Positions 54,136 to 63,122 of a stretch of 64,000 bases of DNA are shown in pieces (position 1 is the stretch's first letter; every line of letters starts with the position of its first letter). The notes beneath the pieces are model-generated. The model was not told the origin of the DNA. It searched no databases and worked only from the letters and a program-made list of their open reading frames with translations. The DNA comes from JBCCCJ01 sp039029315. GTDB taxonomy: Bacteria > Bacteroidota > Bacteroidia > J057. The translations under genes were made by a program, and so were the position numbers. Location of the stretch: NCBI GenBank assembly GCA_039029315.1, contig JBCCGK010000036.1, positions 1-64,000 on the forward strand, given 5' to 3'.

Positions 54136-56490
54136 TCAATTGTCTACCAGGGGGGCCTGTTCTGGAAGAAGAATTGAAAAACAAGATCCTTTCCCCTCTT
54201 CTGATTCCAACTCCACACTTCCACCTAATTTATCGACAGCACTTTTGACGATATACAATCCCAGGCCTGATCCTTTGGATTTCGTATTGCCGCGATAAAA
54301 CATCTCAAACACTTTGTTTTTCATTCTTTCAGGTATCCCCAGGCCATTGTCCTGCACTTCTAGCAGGACCCGACTTCTTCTTTTCGATCCTTTCACCAAT
54401 ACTTTTGGATTCTGAATACCCGGATTGTGGTAATGAATGCCGTTGACGATGAGGTTCTGTAAAATGGAGGTCAACAATTTTTTGTCTGAAATCAATGGAT
54501 GCGAAATATGAATGTCTTTTTCCACTTCGACTCCCTGATATTGCGGAACATGCTTCAAGCTCTGAAAAATATCATCTACCAGGAGGGACACATCGATTTC
54601 TTCCAGCTTCAGATGCGCTTTATTGATTCGGGTAACATCAATGAGTTCTGACAGAATCAGATCCAATCGTTTGGTGCTTTTGTTAATGAGTTCCAGATAA
54701 GAGAGGGATTGCTCATCCCTGACTTCTGCCCGAGCAATATTGGTTACCCCCATAATCGAGGCAAGCGGTCCTTTCAGGTCATGAGAAGCTTTGTACACAA
54801 AGGCATCCAGTTCTCCATTTTTTTCCTGTAGCTTGAGTTCCGTCAACTTTCTGTCAGTAATGTCGGTGATGATCGCAATAGAACCAACAATTTCTTCAGG
54901 AGGCTGCACATATGGACTTCCCGTGACAGACAACCAGATTTGTTCTCCATCCTTTTTTCGAAATTTCAATTCATACTGATCCGAAACTCCTTGCTGGCGA
55001 AGCAGAGATTTTTCTTTGATTAACTCTTTGGCAGAGTTTCCGCCCAACACATCATAGGTTCGTTTTCCAATTAGTTCATCTTCTTCCAAACTGATGATTT
55101 CACACATTCGATTGTTGACAAACAGGATGTTTTCTTCCCTATCTGTCATGATCAAGCCTTCATTCATCTTCTCTACCAAAGTCCGGTACTTTTGTTCGCT
55201 TGCTTTCAGCGCTTTTCGCTTCTCGATTCGCTCTTGAATATTAGAGACAATGAGCATGAGCCGAAATTCCCCACCCAATACTGCGAGATTGGCACTAAGT
55301 TCTACCGGAAATTTACTTCCATCTTGTTTGAGGAAGACCCACTCCTGCTGGTTGGCCTGCCCTTGTTTGGTAAGGGTCAGAAATTCCTTGAGTCGTTCTG
55401 CATACTCCTCCAATCCCCATTTATTCAGAGGAAGCTTGAGGAGTTCCTCCCTCTGGTATCCCAACATTTTGCACAAAACATTGTTGATATCCAGAACTTC
55501 ATATGATTCAGGTTCTAGAATAAATATGCCGGAGTTCCCTGCATTGAAGATTTCCTGATAATTCTGTTCTGAGTCCTTCAAAGCTGACTCAACTCGTTTA
55601 CTCTCTGAAATATCTCTAATTTTGAGCAGCAGGCTATCGTTTTGGAGAGTTCGTATTTTGCTAATGAATAGGTCCAGGACCAATATATTTCCCTCTTTGT
55701 CTGTCAGTGTTGTTTGGGTTTTCAACTGCTTTTGGGGAAGGGTGGACTGAAATTGTGTCCGAATCTGCTCCGGATTATGATCCAGGCGAGCGACGATGGC
55801 TTCATATGTCGTTGGGAGTGTACCTGGAATTTTATTGAGAATATCATCAGCAATTCTGTTTTGGTACAGGATTTCCATAGTTGTCAAATCCATCAAAAAA
55901 ATCCCAAAAACTGAGTTATCCAGCAAATCACCCAACATTTGATTGCTGTGATTGACTTTGGAAAGAAACCTCTCTCTCGACCAGACATATGCTCCTGTAA
56001 ATGAAGTAACCAGGACTATCAGAATAAAGAACAGGCTAGGGAGCGTTTGCAGATTATCAAGAGAAAAACTCAGAATGGCAAACAGAAACAAGCTGGAAGC
56101 AGCAAAAATGAGAAATTCGAAAAAATTGCGAAAAGCAATGGCAAACAGAATTTGAACCGCTATCAGCAAAGGGACCAGAGCAGGATTCAAATGATTCAGA
56201 AAGCTGATAAAAATGACTGCCAGATACACAAAAACAAAAACCAGGAAGGTATAATCAAACATGTGTCTCTGAACATGTTGACTAATGCCAGAAATACTTC
56301 CGGTCAACAACGCCAATCCACCAACCCCAATGAATACTGGCAAGGGGAATGTCAATCCCGTGATACCTCTGCTCAGAACAATCCCTACTCCCACAGCCAA
56401 AAGTCCACCAAAGATCAAGATCCAGCGCAAAAGCCGGATATCCTTAGTCAAAAATAGATAAGACAAAATGGGACCTTGAGCTTTTTTCAT
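54136..56490 (-). CDS. membrane PAS-domain sensor histidine kinase
   Basis: A 784-residue histidine kinase. About six transmembrane helices occupy residues 20-170 with no large periplasmic domain; three PAS domains follow (about 185-300, 308-425, 434-550), then HisKA with phospho-acceptor H570 in SHDLKGPLAS, and a HATPase domain with NLIVNGIHYH (N box), DNGLGIP (G1) and GSGLGLYIV (G2). It probably senses a membrane-associated or small-molecule signal. It has no receiver domain and no adjacent response regulator, so its partner is elsewhere. It lies upstream of the HhH gene on the same strand. Confidence 0.92.
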   Translation of the reverse strand: MKKAQGPILSYLFLTKDIRLLRWILIFGGLLAVGVGIVLSRGITGLTFPLPVFIGVGGLALLTGSISGISQHVQRHMFDYTFLVFVFVYLAVIFISFLNHLNPALVPLLIAVQILFAIAFRNFFEFLIFAASSLFLFAILSFSLDNLQTLPSLFFILIVLVTSFTGAYVWSRERFLSKVNHSNQMLGDLLDNSVFGIFLMDLTTMEILYQNRIADDILNKIPGTLPTTYEAIVARLDHNPEQIRTQFQSTLPQKQLKTQTTLTDKEGNILVLDLFISKIRTLQNDSLLLKIRDISESKRVESALKDSEQNYQEIFNAGNSGIFILEPESYEVLDINNVLCKMLGYQREELLKLPLNKWGLEEYAERLKEFLTLTKQGQANQQEWVFLKQDGSKFPVELSANLAVLGGEFRLMLIVSNIQERIEKRKALKASEQKYRTLVEKMNEGLIMTDREENILFVNNRMCEIISLEEDELIGKRTYDVLGGNSAKELIKEKSLLRQQGVSDQYELKFRKKDGEQIWLSVTGSPYVQPPEEIVGSIAIITDITDRKLTELKLQEKNGELDAFVYKASHDLKGPLASIMGVTNIARAEVRDEQSLSYLELINKSTKRLDLILSELIDVTRINKAHLKLEEIDVSLLVDDIFQSLKHVPQYQGVEVEKDIHISHPLISDKKLLTSILQNLIVNGIHYHNPGIQNPKVLVKGSKRRSRVLLEVQDNGLGIPERMKNKVFEMFYRGNTKSKGSGLGLYIVKSAVDKLGGSVELESEEGKGSCFSILLPEQAPLVDN

Positions 56491-56615
56491 ATCCTAATCA
56501 CACCAAGGGGTACATATGAAAGCAGGGATACTCTTAGGGGCTGCCCCAAGCTACAAAACTGCTTAGGAATTCCAAAGTAAATGCTCCACTCCACCTGGCA
56601 ATCTATCAGATTTTA

Positions 56616-57509
56616 TTATTGAACAGGACGTACGCTATAGCCTGCATTTCGAAGTAACTGTATGACTCCTTTGGGCCCAGCTAGATGACCAGCGCCGACA
56701 GCAATGAACACCTGATGCTTGACGAGCAGTTTCTCTATTTTGGGAATCCACTTTTCATTGCGTTTATCCAGCAGTGTCTCAAGATGCTCATCCAGATCTT
56801 CACTTTCCTGGGTCATTTCCATCAATGCTGTCAAATCCTGCTGTCTGTAGACCCGCACCATTTCTGCCAATTGTTCGCAAGCAGCCCGTGGAGATCGTGT
56901 TGTTTCCAGCAAGCCTTCTGCCTGTTCTTCAATTGAGATCTCATCTAGCGCATCCATCTGATCTTTCATGGTCTCCAGACCAGAGACTGTTTTTTTCCAC
57001 TCTTTAAATTTTTGAGAGAATACTAGTTCATAGGATTCCATTTCTGTCCCACCACAATACATTGTGGTAATTTGCTGTGCAGTCAACAGGGGCTTAATCT
57101 TGTGATACATAGGGATTGGAGAAGACAAGCTATCTTTCATAAAAGTACGCACTGTTGAATAGTCTTCTTCTGACAAATAATCTTTCAGGCTCTTACCTCC
57201 AGGGATCAGCATCCACATCGCAGAAGAGAGGATGGTTCCAAAATTCATATCCAAGGGGATTTCAAGCACCAATTCCTGCGAAGAGGCGAGGGCGTCTTCA
57301 ACAGCAGGCAGCAAAAAGAAAGAATCCTTGGGGATCAAATGAATGGTTCCATACAAATAAGAGGGTTGGGAGAGATCGTCTCGATTGATTTCCCAAAACA
57401 AAGAATTATTTTTCTCTCCATTTGAAGGGGAAGAATCAGTCTCGGATTGGGCAAATATGAAAGAAGTGCTCAGAATCAGGCACAAAAACAATGAAACAAT
57501 GTTGATCAT
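56616..57509 (-). CDS. TraB/GumN-family protein (intact motifs)
   Basis: A 297-residue exported protein of the TraB/GumN/Tiki family of putative metalloproteases. After a signal peptide (SLFLCLILSTSFIFAQ) the two GxxH motifs are present: GTIH at 54-57 (YLYGTIHLIP) and GAGH at 272-275 (VGAGHLAGPKG); E83 in LVLEIPLD is the conserved acid. The C-terminal QLLRNAGYSVRPV is the family end. Motif preservation suggests activity. It is 10 bp downstream of a degenerate paralogue, in the same operon. Confidence 0.85.
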   Translation of the reverse strand: MINIVSLFLCLILSTSFIFAQSETDSSPSNGEKNNSLFWEINRDDLSQPSYLYGTIHLIPKDSFFLLPAVEDALASSQELVLEIPLDMNFGTILSSAMWMLIPGGKSLKDYLSEEDYSTVRTFMKDSLSSPIPMYHKIKPLLTAQQITTMYCGGTEMESYELVFSQKFKEWKKTVSGLETMKDQMDALDEISIEEQAEGLLETTRSPRAACEQLAEMVRVYRQQDLTALMEMTQESEDLDEHLETLLDKRNEKWIPKIEKLLVKHQVFIAVGAGHLAGPKGVIQLLRNAGYSVRPVQ

Positions 57510-57519
57510 GAATGTAAGG

Positions 57520-58464
57520 TTAGTTTTCCGGGATTTCCAGATTCATAGGTCGGACTTCAAAGCCTTTTTTGCGCAGTAGATGAATCAAGCCAAATTCTCC
57601 GGGAAGTTGTACAGCATTTACAGCAATGAACAAGCTTTCTTTCTTGAGTTGCCAGGACAATTTTTCCATCCAGCCGAAATTACGTGCTTCCAGGAATTTG
57701 CCCGTATTATCACCGACATCAGGGGAATCCTTGGCTAGCAACCAGATTTGATCCAGATTCTGACGCCGATAGGCCCTGACGATGGCCATATATATTTCAC
57801 ACAATGCTGATCGATTCTCTATAGTTGAAAGAAGGTAATCTGTCTGTTCTTGAAAATTATAGGTATCCAACCAGGCTGTTCGGGTCCATTCCGTTCCCAA
57901 CACCCTCAGAGGGATTCCAGCATTCAGGGCCAGATAGGTCTCATAGGATATGGCTTCTTTTCCAGGTCGGTAGTCCAAACAATAATCAGAGATTGCCTGT
58001 CTGGCCAGTAAAACCGGAGCATATCTACTGCTCAATTGATAATAAGCCAAATCTGACAGGCTATCTTTTACATAGGAACGCAGCCATTGGTATTTTCTTT
58101 TATCCAGCAGTACATCCAGGGTTGAATCTATCGGCATGGTTCCTCTATGTTGGTGGTCCATATTGTAAGTGAGGGGGTCCACTTCCATTACCAGCTTGTC
58201 ACACTGTCTTAATATAGAGGAAAGATCTTTGGGGAGAAAAAAGTCTTTTTTGGAGACTTTATGGAGAATAGCATAAATATATGAGGGTCGTTTCAGATCT
58301 GCGCGATCGATTTCCCATACAAGGCAATTCACGGGTTGGACACGAATTTCTTCGGCTTCCATATCCAAGATCTGAAGGTCTTGTGTGGGTTGAGCACACA
58401 AGAAAACAGGAACAAGAAAACAGATTACAAGACAAAGGCTCGCTAACATTCGGCCTGGCACCAT
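57520..58464 (-). CDS. TraB/GumN-family paralogue with degenerate active-site motifs
   Basis: A 314-residue exported protein homologous to its downstream neighbour (same signal peptide plan, same LFAQ-type cleavage, same YLFLAVNAVQ-like and RKKGFEVRPM ends). Here the first GxxH is AILH (about 65-68) with the Gly lost, and the second is NAVQ (about 283-286), so the second His is replaced by Gln. The acidic residue (E94 in LVMEVDPL) is kept. It is likely an inactive partner or regulator of the intact copy. The ATG at 58464 was chosen because a TACATTTG box overlaps an upstream TTG at 58485. Confidence 0.82.
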   Translation of the reverse strand: MVPGRMLASLCLVICFLVPVFLCAQPTQDLQILDMEAEEIRVQPVNCLVWEIDRADLKRPSYIYAILHKVSKKDFFLPKDLSSILRQCDKLVMEVDPLTYNMDHQHRGTMPIDSTLDVLLDKRKYQWLRSYVKDSLSDLAYYQLSSRYAPVLLARQAISDYCLDYRPGKEAISYETYLALNAGIPLRVLGTEWTRTAWLDTYNFQEQTDYLLSTIENRSALCEIYMAIVRAYRRQNLDQIWLLAKDSPDVGDNTGKFLEARNFGWMEKLSWQLKKESLFIAVNAVQLPGEFGLIHLLRKKGFEVRPMNLEIPEN

Positions 58465-58482
58465 ATAAGCAGATTTGCAAAT

Positions 58483-58490
58483 CAAATGTA
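58483..58490 (-). promoter_or_regulatory. -7 box (TACATTTG) for the TraB pair
   Basis: The plus strand reads CAAATGTA. It places the ATG at 58464 about 18 nt downstream and supports that start over a TTG that lies within the box. Confidence 0.4.
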
Positions 58491-58536
58491 TATAACTTCG
58501 TTGATATTTGCCAAAAATCCAATTCTATGCTCAAAC

Positions 58537-59046
58537 TCAGTCTGGATGCGAAATCTTCTCTAAAGTTCTAAAGGTATAGGCGAAAGCATGCCGCTCATCT
58601 GCCTGTCGAGCATCAACTTCCGTAATGGTCCATTCGTCTTCATTGCTCAGATGAAAAAAGGTATCACCATCCACTTCTGCATGGATAAGTGTCTCATAAA
58701 TACGGCTTACAAAACCTTTCTCAATAGATTCCCGGTAGATAAGGGCCCCTCCTGTAATACAAATTTCGGGTTCGGCATGACACAATTGAATCGCCTCTTC
58801 CAAAGAATGGGCAACTTCTATTCCAGGGGCTGTGAAGGAGGGATTTCTGCTTATGACAATGTTCCGTCTTTTAGGAAGCGCCTTTCCCAGAGATTCGAAT
58901 GATTTTCGCCCCATCAAAATGGGTTTGCCTTGAGTTTTTGCCTTGAAGTGTTTGAGATCATTAGGGAGATGCCAGGGCAGCTGATTATTTTTCCCAATCA
59001 CACCATTTTCCGACACCGCATATATCGCAAAGATCAATTGACTCAT
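58537..59046 (-). CDS. folA: dihydrofolate reductase
   Basis: A 169-residue NADPH-dependent enzyme that regenerates tetrahydrofolate. Typical motifs: IFAIYAVSENGVIGKNNQLPWHLP (start, with the Trp and Pro-Trp loop), DLKHFKAKT, GRKSFESLGKALPKR and ICITGGALIYRESI (NADPH binding), and the C-terminal YTFRTLEK. Length is normal. A thyA gene, its usual neighbour, is not in the window. Confidence 0.95.
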   Translation of the reverse strand: MSQLIFAIYAVSENGVIGKNNQLPWHLPNDLKHFKAKTQGKPILMGRKSFESLGKALPKRRNIVISRNPSFTAPGIEVAHSLEEAIQLCHAEPEICITGGALIYRESIEKGFVSRIYETLIHAEVDGDTFFHLSNEDEWTITEVDARQADERHAFAYTFRTLEKISHPD

Positions 59047-59184
59047 GTTGGATTATTTTGGTCTTAAAATTACAGACTCTCTTCTTTCCAAAAAAATTTA
59101 CCTGCCAAAAGGAGAACAGATCAAAAAACCTTTCTCTCCAACTATTTGTTTGAATTAAGCTGCCAATTTCAACATAGATTCGTA

Positions 59185-59192
59185 TATATTTG
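59185..59192 (+). promoter_or_regulatory. -7 box (TATATTTG) for the TonB-receptor operon
   Basis: A perfect TAnnTTTG match 33 nt before the GTG at 59226 and 87 nt before the alternative TTG at 59280. Confidence 0.5.
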
Positions 59193-59225
59193 TAGCAATC
59201 TGTTATATCTATTACTATTTCCAGC

Positions 59226-62030
59226 GTGGCCTTCAACAATACCTTTTTCACCCTTTCTTTTTGGCTTCCTCTCTCCAATTTGAAAAGAATTACTGCTTTA
59301 GGCATCTTTCTTCTTGTTTGGGCAGGTAGTCAAGCCCAGGATACTTCCACTCAATTGGATCACCCTATTTCGATTGAGTATAAACAAAAAACTCTGTTTC
59401 AAGTGTGGAGCAATATTGAAGAGAAGTATCCTATCCAATTTTTTTACAAAGAGGAATGGATACCCAGATCGAAATTCTCTGGCGATTTTTCCAATGTTCC
59501 CATCAAAACCATTCTTACAGAACAATTGGCTGGAACTGGTCTAGGCTTCACCAATTGGAACGACCGAAGTATTCTTATTGCCAGAGAGAGTGAGATCGCC
59601 CAAGTCAAATCCATGACTTTCAAAACTCTTATCACAGAGACCCTGAATATGGATGAGACTCAATCGCTTCGCAAACGCGCCAAGGGAAAAAATAATGTTA
59701 TTGGAGACTCCACCCTCAGGCCTCTTCCTGCAACGGCTACCTTAACTGGAAGAGTATTTGAAAGCAATACAGATATTGGATTGGCCAATGCCAGTATCAG
59801 CTTCCCCGATCTGCAACAGGGTGGATTGACGGATACCTCAGGGACCTTCCTTGTCAAGATCCCAACTGGATATCATCGAACCATTGTCAAAGCGACTGGT
59901 AGAGAGACCAGAGAATTCGGGATCTGGGTGTATTCAGATGGAGAGTGGGATATTGAATTGAATTTCACAGCATTTCAAATGGAAGAAGTGCTCCTGTCTG
60001 CGGAAGGAGAAGATCGGAATGTGAGTCAGACTCAGGCTGGGGTCGTCAAGATCTCTCCCATTGATATTCGCCGGATGCCCAATCTGTTAGGGGAGATCGA
60101 TGTACTGAAATCCATCACCCTGATTCCAGGCGTGAGTTCGGCAGGGGAAGCCGCCAGTGGATTCAATGTCCGAGGAGGGAATATCGACCAAAATCTTGTC
60201 ATGCAGGATGGCAATATGATCTTCAATTCTTCCCACCTTCTAGGATTCTTCTCTTTATTTAATCCAGATCTGATTAAAGATATCACCTTATACAAAGGGC
60301 ACATACCGGCACAATATGGAGGCAGAACCTCCTCCGTGCTTGATGTTCAACTTGATGAAGGAAGTTATCGAAAAACCAGGGGGAGAGCTTCGATTGGAAT
60401 CCTTGCAAGCAAACTCAGTCTTGGAGGGCCTATGCAGAAAAACAAAAGTTCCTACCTATTGGGAATTCGTGCTGCCTACCCAAATGTCGCCACCAGTTTT
60501 GTAGATAACCATCCTGACATTCAGCGGTCTGCTGCTTATTATGGGGATGCAACCTTGAAGTTGACCCAGAAACTTGGGGATTTGGGCAAGATATCCTTTA
60601 CTGGCTATGCAAGTACAGATGTGTTCAATTTTGGGCAGCAATTTGGGTATGGGTGGCGAACAGTGATGGGAGGTATAAACTGGAAACAAATCTATGAAAA
60701 AGGGTGGTCCTCAACTGTTCAGGTCAATACCTCCAGCTATCAGAGCAGCTTTTTTGACAACAATGATGTAGAAGCTTTTGAGATCACCTCAGGATTAAGC
60801 CAAACCAATCTCAAAGCCTACGGCTTGTGGCCACTCAATTCCCAGCATACCCTAAGAATTGGCACTGAATTTACCTGGTACGACATTGCCGACAACATAC
60901 GAAATCCCTATGGGAGCAACTCTATCGTTCGACCCAAATCAGTAGAAAAGGATCAAGGCCTGGAATCTGGGATCTATATCAATGACGAATGGAAGATCAA
61001 CAATTTTTTTAGTCTGGATATGGGCTTACGTCTTAGCGGATTTGCCAATTTGGGACCTTCCAGCATCTTCATTTACCCAGAGAACAGTCCCAGAGAAGTC
61101 TTCAATATCATCGATACCCTTTCTGTAGGAGAATTTGAATCTGTGCGGAATTTTGGCGGCATCGAACCCAGAATTTCCTTCAAAGCTAACCTGAATGAAC
61201 TTACCTCTGTCAAGGTTGGCTTCAACAGAATTCACCAATACTCTCATCTTCTTATCAATAGTCTTGCAACGACTCCTGTCGATTTGTGGCAGTTGAGCAA
61301 TCGCTATTTCCCTGCACAAGTAGCTAACAGCTTTTTTGCCGGGGTACATCGGAACTTCTTTGGAAACATATGGCAACTTTCCCTCGAAGGGTATTTTCGG
61401 CAAATGAAAGGACTGGTGGTCAATCGGGATTTTGCCAACTTGTTTGTGAATGATCATATAGAGACAGAAATCATGGACGCTGAAGGTGTCGCATATGGAG
61501 GAGAATTTAGTCTCATTTATTCCAGGAACAAATTTGATGTGCAAATGTCCTACGCTTATTCACGCAGCCTTCGCAGGGCCATAGGGGACGCCAGTCCTTC
61601 TCTTGTGAATGGCGGAAAATGGTTTCCCTCCGACATAGACATGCCCCACAATATCACCTTCACAGGACAGTGGCGCGCCAAGCGGACAGTCACCTATTCT
61701 ATGAACTTTGTTTACAGAAGTGGGAGACCGGTCACAGCCCCGGAAGCTGTTTATGGGATAGAACCTTCCTGGTTGGTTCCTGCCTTTTCGGATAGAAATG
61801 CGTTCAGAATTCCTCCATTTCATCGACTGGATTTTGGTGCAACCCTAGATCGAGAAACCATCAAGCGCAATAGAGTCAAAAGCGAATTCGTCTTTTCGAT
61901 TTACAATTTTTATGCACGACACAATCCATTTTCAGTATTTTTCAGAAGAGAAGGAGGAAGATATCAAGGGTATCAATTGGCAGTGATTGGCTCACTGTTG
62001 CCTATGATCAGTTATAATTTTCGGTTTTGA
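59226..62030 (+). CDS. TonB-dependent receptor with STN and carboxypeptidase-regulatory-like domains
   Basis: A 934-residue outer-membrane receptor. After the signal peptide (RITALGIFLLVWAGSQAQ) comes an STN/secretin-type domain (about 48-125), then a CarboxypepD_reg-like domain (about 170-250), a TonB plug (MPNLLGEIDVLKSITLIPGV, then GFNVRGGNIDQNLV and YKGHIPAQYGGRTSSVLDV) and the C-terminal beta-barrel. STN domains usually report to FecR-type anti-sigma factors; no FecR or ECF sigma factor is adjacent. The start is GTG at 59226; a TTG at 59280 would give a cleaner signal peptide. The DUF4249 lipoprotein follows immediately. Confidence 0.9.
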   Translation: MAFNNTFFTLSFWLPLSNLKRITALGIFLLVWAGSQAQDTSTQLDHPISIEYKQKTLFQVWSNIEEKYPIQFFYKEEWIPRSKFSGDFSNVPIKTILTEQLAGTGLGFTNWNDRSILIARESEIAQVKSMTFKTLITETLNMDETQSLRKRAKGKNNVIGDSTLRPLPATATLTGRVFESNTDIGLANASISFPDLQQGGLTDTSGTFLVKIPTGYHRTIVKATGRETREFGIWVYSDGEWDIELNFTAFQMEEVLLSAEGEDRNVSQTQAGVVKISPIDIRRMPNLLGEIDVLKSITLIPGVSSAGEAASGFNVRGGNIDQNLVMQDGNMIFNSSHLLGFFSLFNPDLIKDITLYKGHIPAQYGGRTSSVLDVQLDEGSYRKTRGRASIGILASKLSLGGPMQKNKSSYLLGIRAAYPNVATSFVDNHPDIQRSAAYYGDATLKLTQKLGDLGKISFTGYASTDVFNFGQQFGYGWRTVMGGINWKQIYEKGWSSTVQVNTSSYQSSFFDNNDVEAFEITSGLSQTNLKAYGLWPLNSQHTLRIGTEFTWYDIADNIRNPYGSNSIVRPKSVEKDQGLESGIYINDEWKINNFFSLDMGLRLSGFANLGPSSIFIYPENSPREVFNIIDTLSVGEFESVRNFGGIEPRISFKANLNELTSVKVGFNRIHQYSHLLINSLATTPVDLWQLSNRYFPAQVANSFFAGVHRNFFGNIWQLSLEGYFRQMKGLVVNRDFANLFVNDHIETEIMDAEGVAYGGEFSLIYSRNKFDVQMSYAYSRSLRRAIGDASPSLVNGGKWFPSDIDMPHNITFTGQWRAKRTVTYSMNFVYRSGRPVTAPEAVYGIEPSWLVPAFSDRNAFRIPPFHRLDFGATLDRETIKRNRVKSEFVFSIYNFYARHNPFSVFFRREGGRYQGYQLAVIGSLLPMISYNFRF

Positions 62031-62044
62031 TGATCCATACCTCT

Positions 62045-63100
62045 ATGAAAATCAAGCACCTTTTCCTTATTCCGGGAGTTATTTTGGGCCTCTTGGTACA
62101 TTCCAGTTGCATAGATCGGATTGATTTTTCAGGTCCACCAGCCCCTATCAACCTTGTCGTATCGGGCATCATTACCAATAGTCCCGGACAAAGGACCATT
62201 CATCTGTCTTACCAGAGACCCATTGATATTTTTCAGACCCGGGATACCATCCCCCCGCCAGCAACCATCAATTTGTTTGAGGATGGTGTCCTTATCGCCC
62301 CCTTCATACAGCTAGCGACTGATGAATATCGGTTGGACGAATCAGCCGTTATTGAAGCAGAAAAGGCTTATCACATAGAAATTCAATTCGTCAATGGAGA
62401 CACATATGCCTCCAGGCCAGAGCTTGTTAGGCCTCTTCATCGAGTTGATAGCCTTGGATTGCAGTTCGAGCAGCGAGACATTGATTCCCAGGTTGGCTCA
62501 ACCATTCGGAGATGGTTTGTCGATTTGTATGTATTCAATTGGATTCCCCCCTCCGAGGAGCCTTATTACTTTCGGTGGGAAATGGATGAAGACTGGGAGC
62601 AGGTAGAACTGGCTAGAGAGGACCCTTTCGACATACAACTCACCTGTTACTTCCACACCCCACGGACCTCTCTCCCGGTCAGAATTCAGACCACCAAGGA
62701 GTTGGAATCCGGGGTTGTATCCAAACGAATTATACAGCGACAGCCAGGAGATGCTTTCAAGGACAGGCATGTATTCAATGTCTATCAACATCGGATCAGT
62801 CCAGAAGCTTATGCCTTTTATGAACAACTGGATCTTTTGGTGAATCGGACAGGCAATATGTTTGATCAAATTCCTGCAGCAGTCACAGGCAATGTCAGCA
62901 ACCTGAATGCTCCAGATGAAAGGGTTCTTGGGTATGTTGAATTTTCTCTTGCTGATACAAGTAGATTATGGGTTCGACGTCAGATGTTTCCTTTTACGAT
63001 CAGGCTTTCCTGCGCAGATCCGGATATCGCTTCCACTTCCTGTTTTGAATGCATTCTGAACAATGGTGCTTCCTATAACAAACCTTATTACTGGCCGTAA
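62045..63100 (+). CDS. DUF4249-family lipoprotein
   Basis: A 351-residue predicted lipoprotein (signal KIKHLFLIPGVILGLLVHSSC, with the lipobox LVHSSC). DUF4249 proteins typically lie directly after STN-type TonB-dependent receptors in Bacteroidota and are believed to work at the cell surface with them; the beta-rich body begins NLVVSGIITN and includes PYYFRWEM. An ATG at 62030 overlaps the receptor's TGA stop by one base (TGATG) and could be the true start, giving translational coupling; the ATG at 62045 gives the neatest signal peptide. Confidence 0.85.
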   Translation: MKIKHLFLIPGVILGLLVHSSCIDRIDFSGPPAPINLVVSGIITNSPGQRTIHLSYQRPIDIFQTRDTIPPPATINLFEDGVLIAPFIQLATDEYRLDESAVIEAEKAYHIEIQFVNGDTYASRPELVRPLHRVDSLGLQFEQRDIDSQVGSTIRRWFVDLYVFNWIPPSEEPYYFRWEMDEDWEQVELAREDPFDIQLTCYFHTPRTSLPVRIQTTKELESGVVSKRIIQRQPGDAFKDRHVFNVYQHRISPEAYAFYEQLDLLVNRTGNMFDQIPAAVTGNVSNLNAPDERVLGYVEFSLADTSRLWVRRQMFPFTIRLSCADPDIASTSCFECILNNGASYNKPYYWP

Positions 63101-63122
63101 CCTTTTGGACTACAACAATCAT

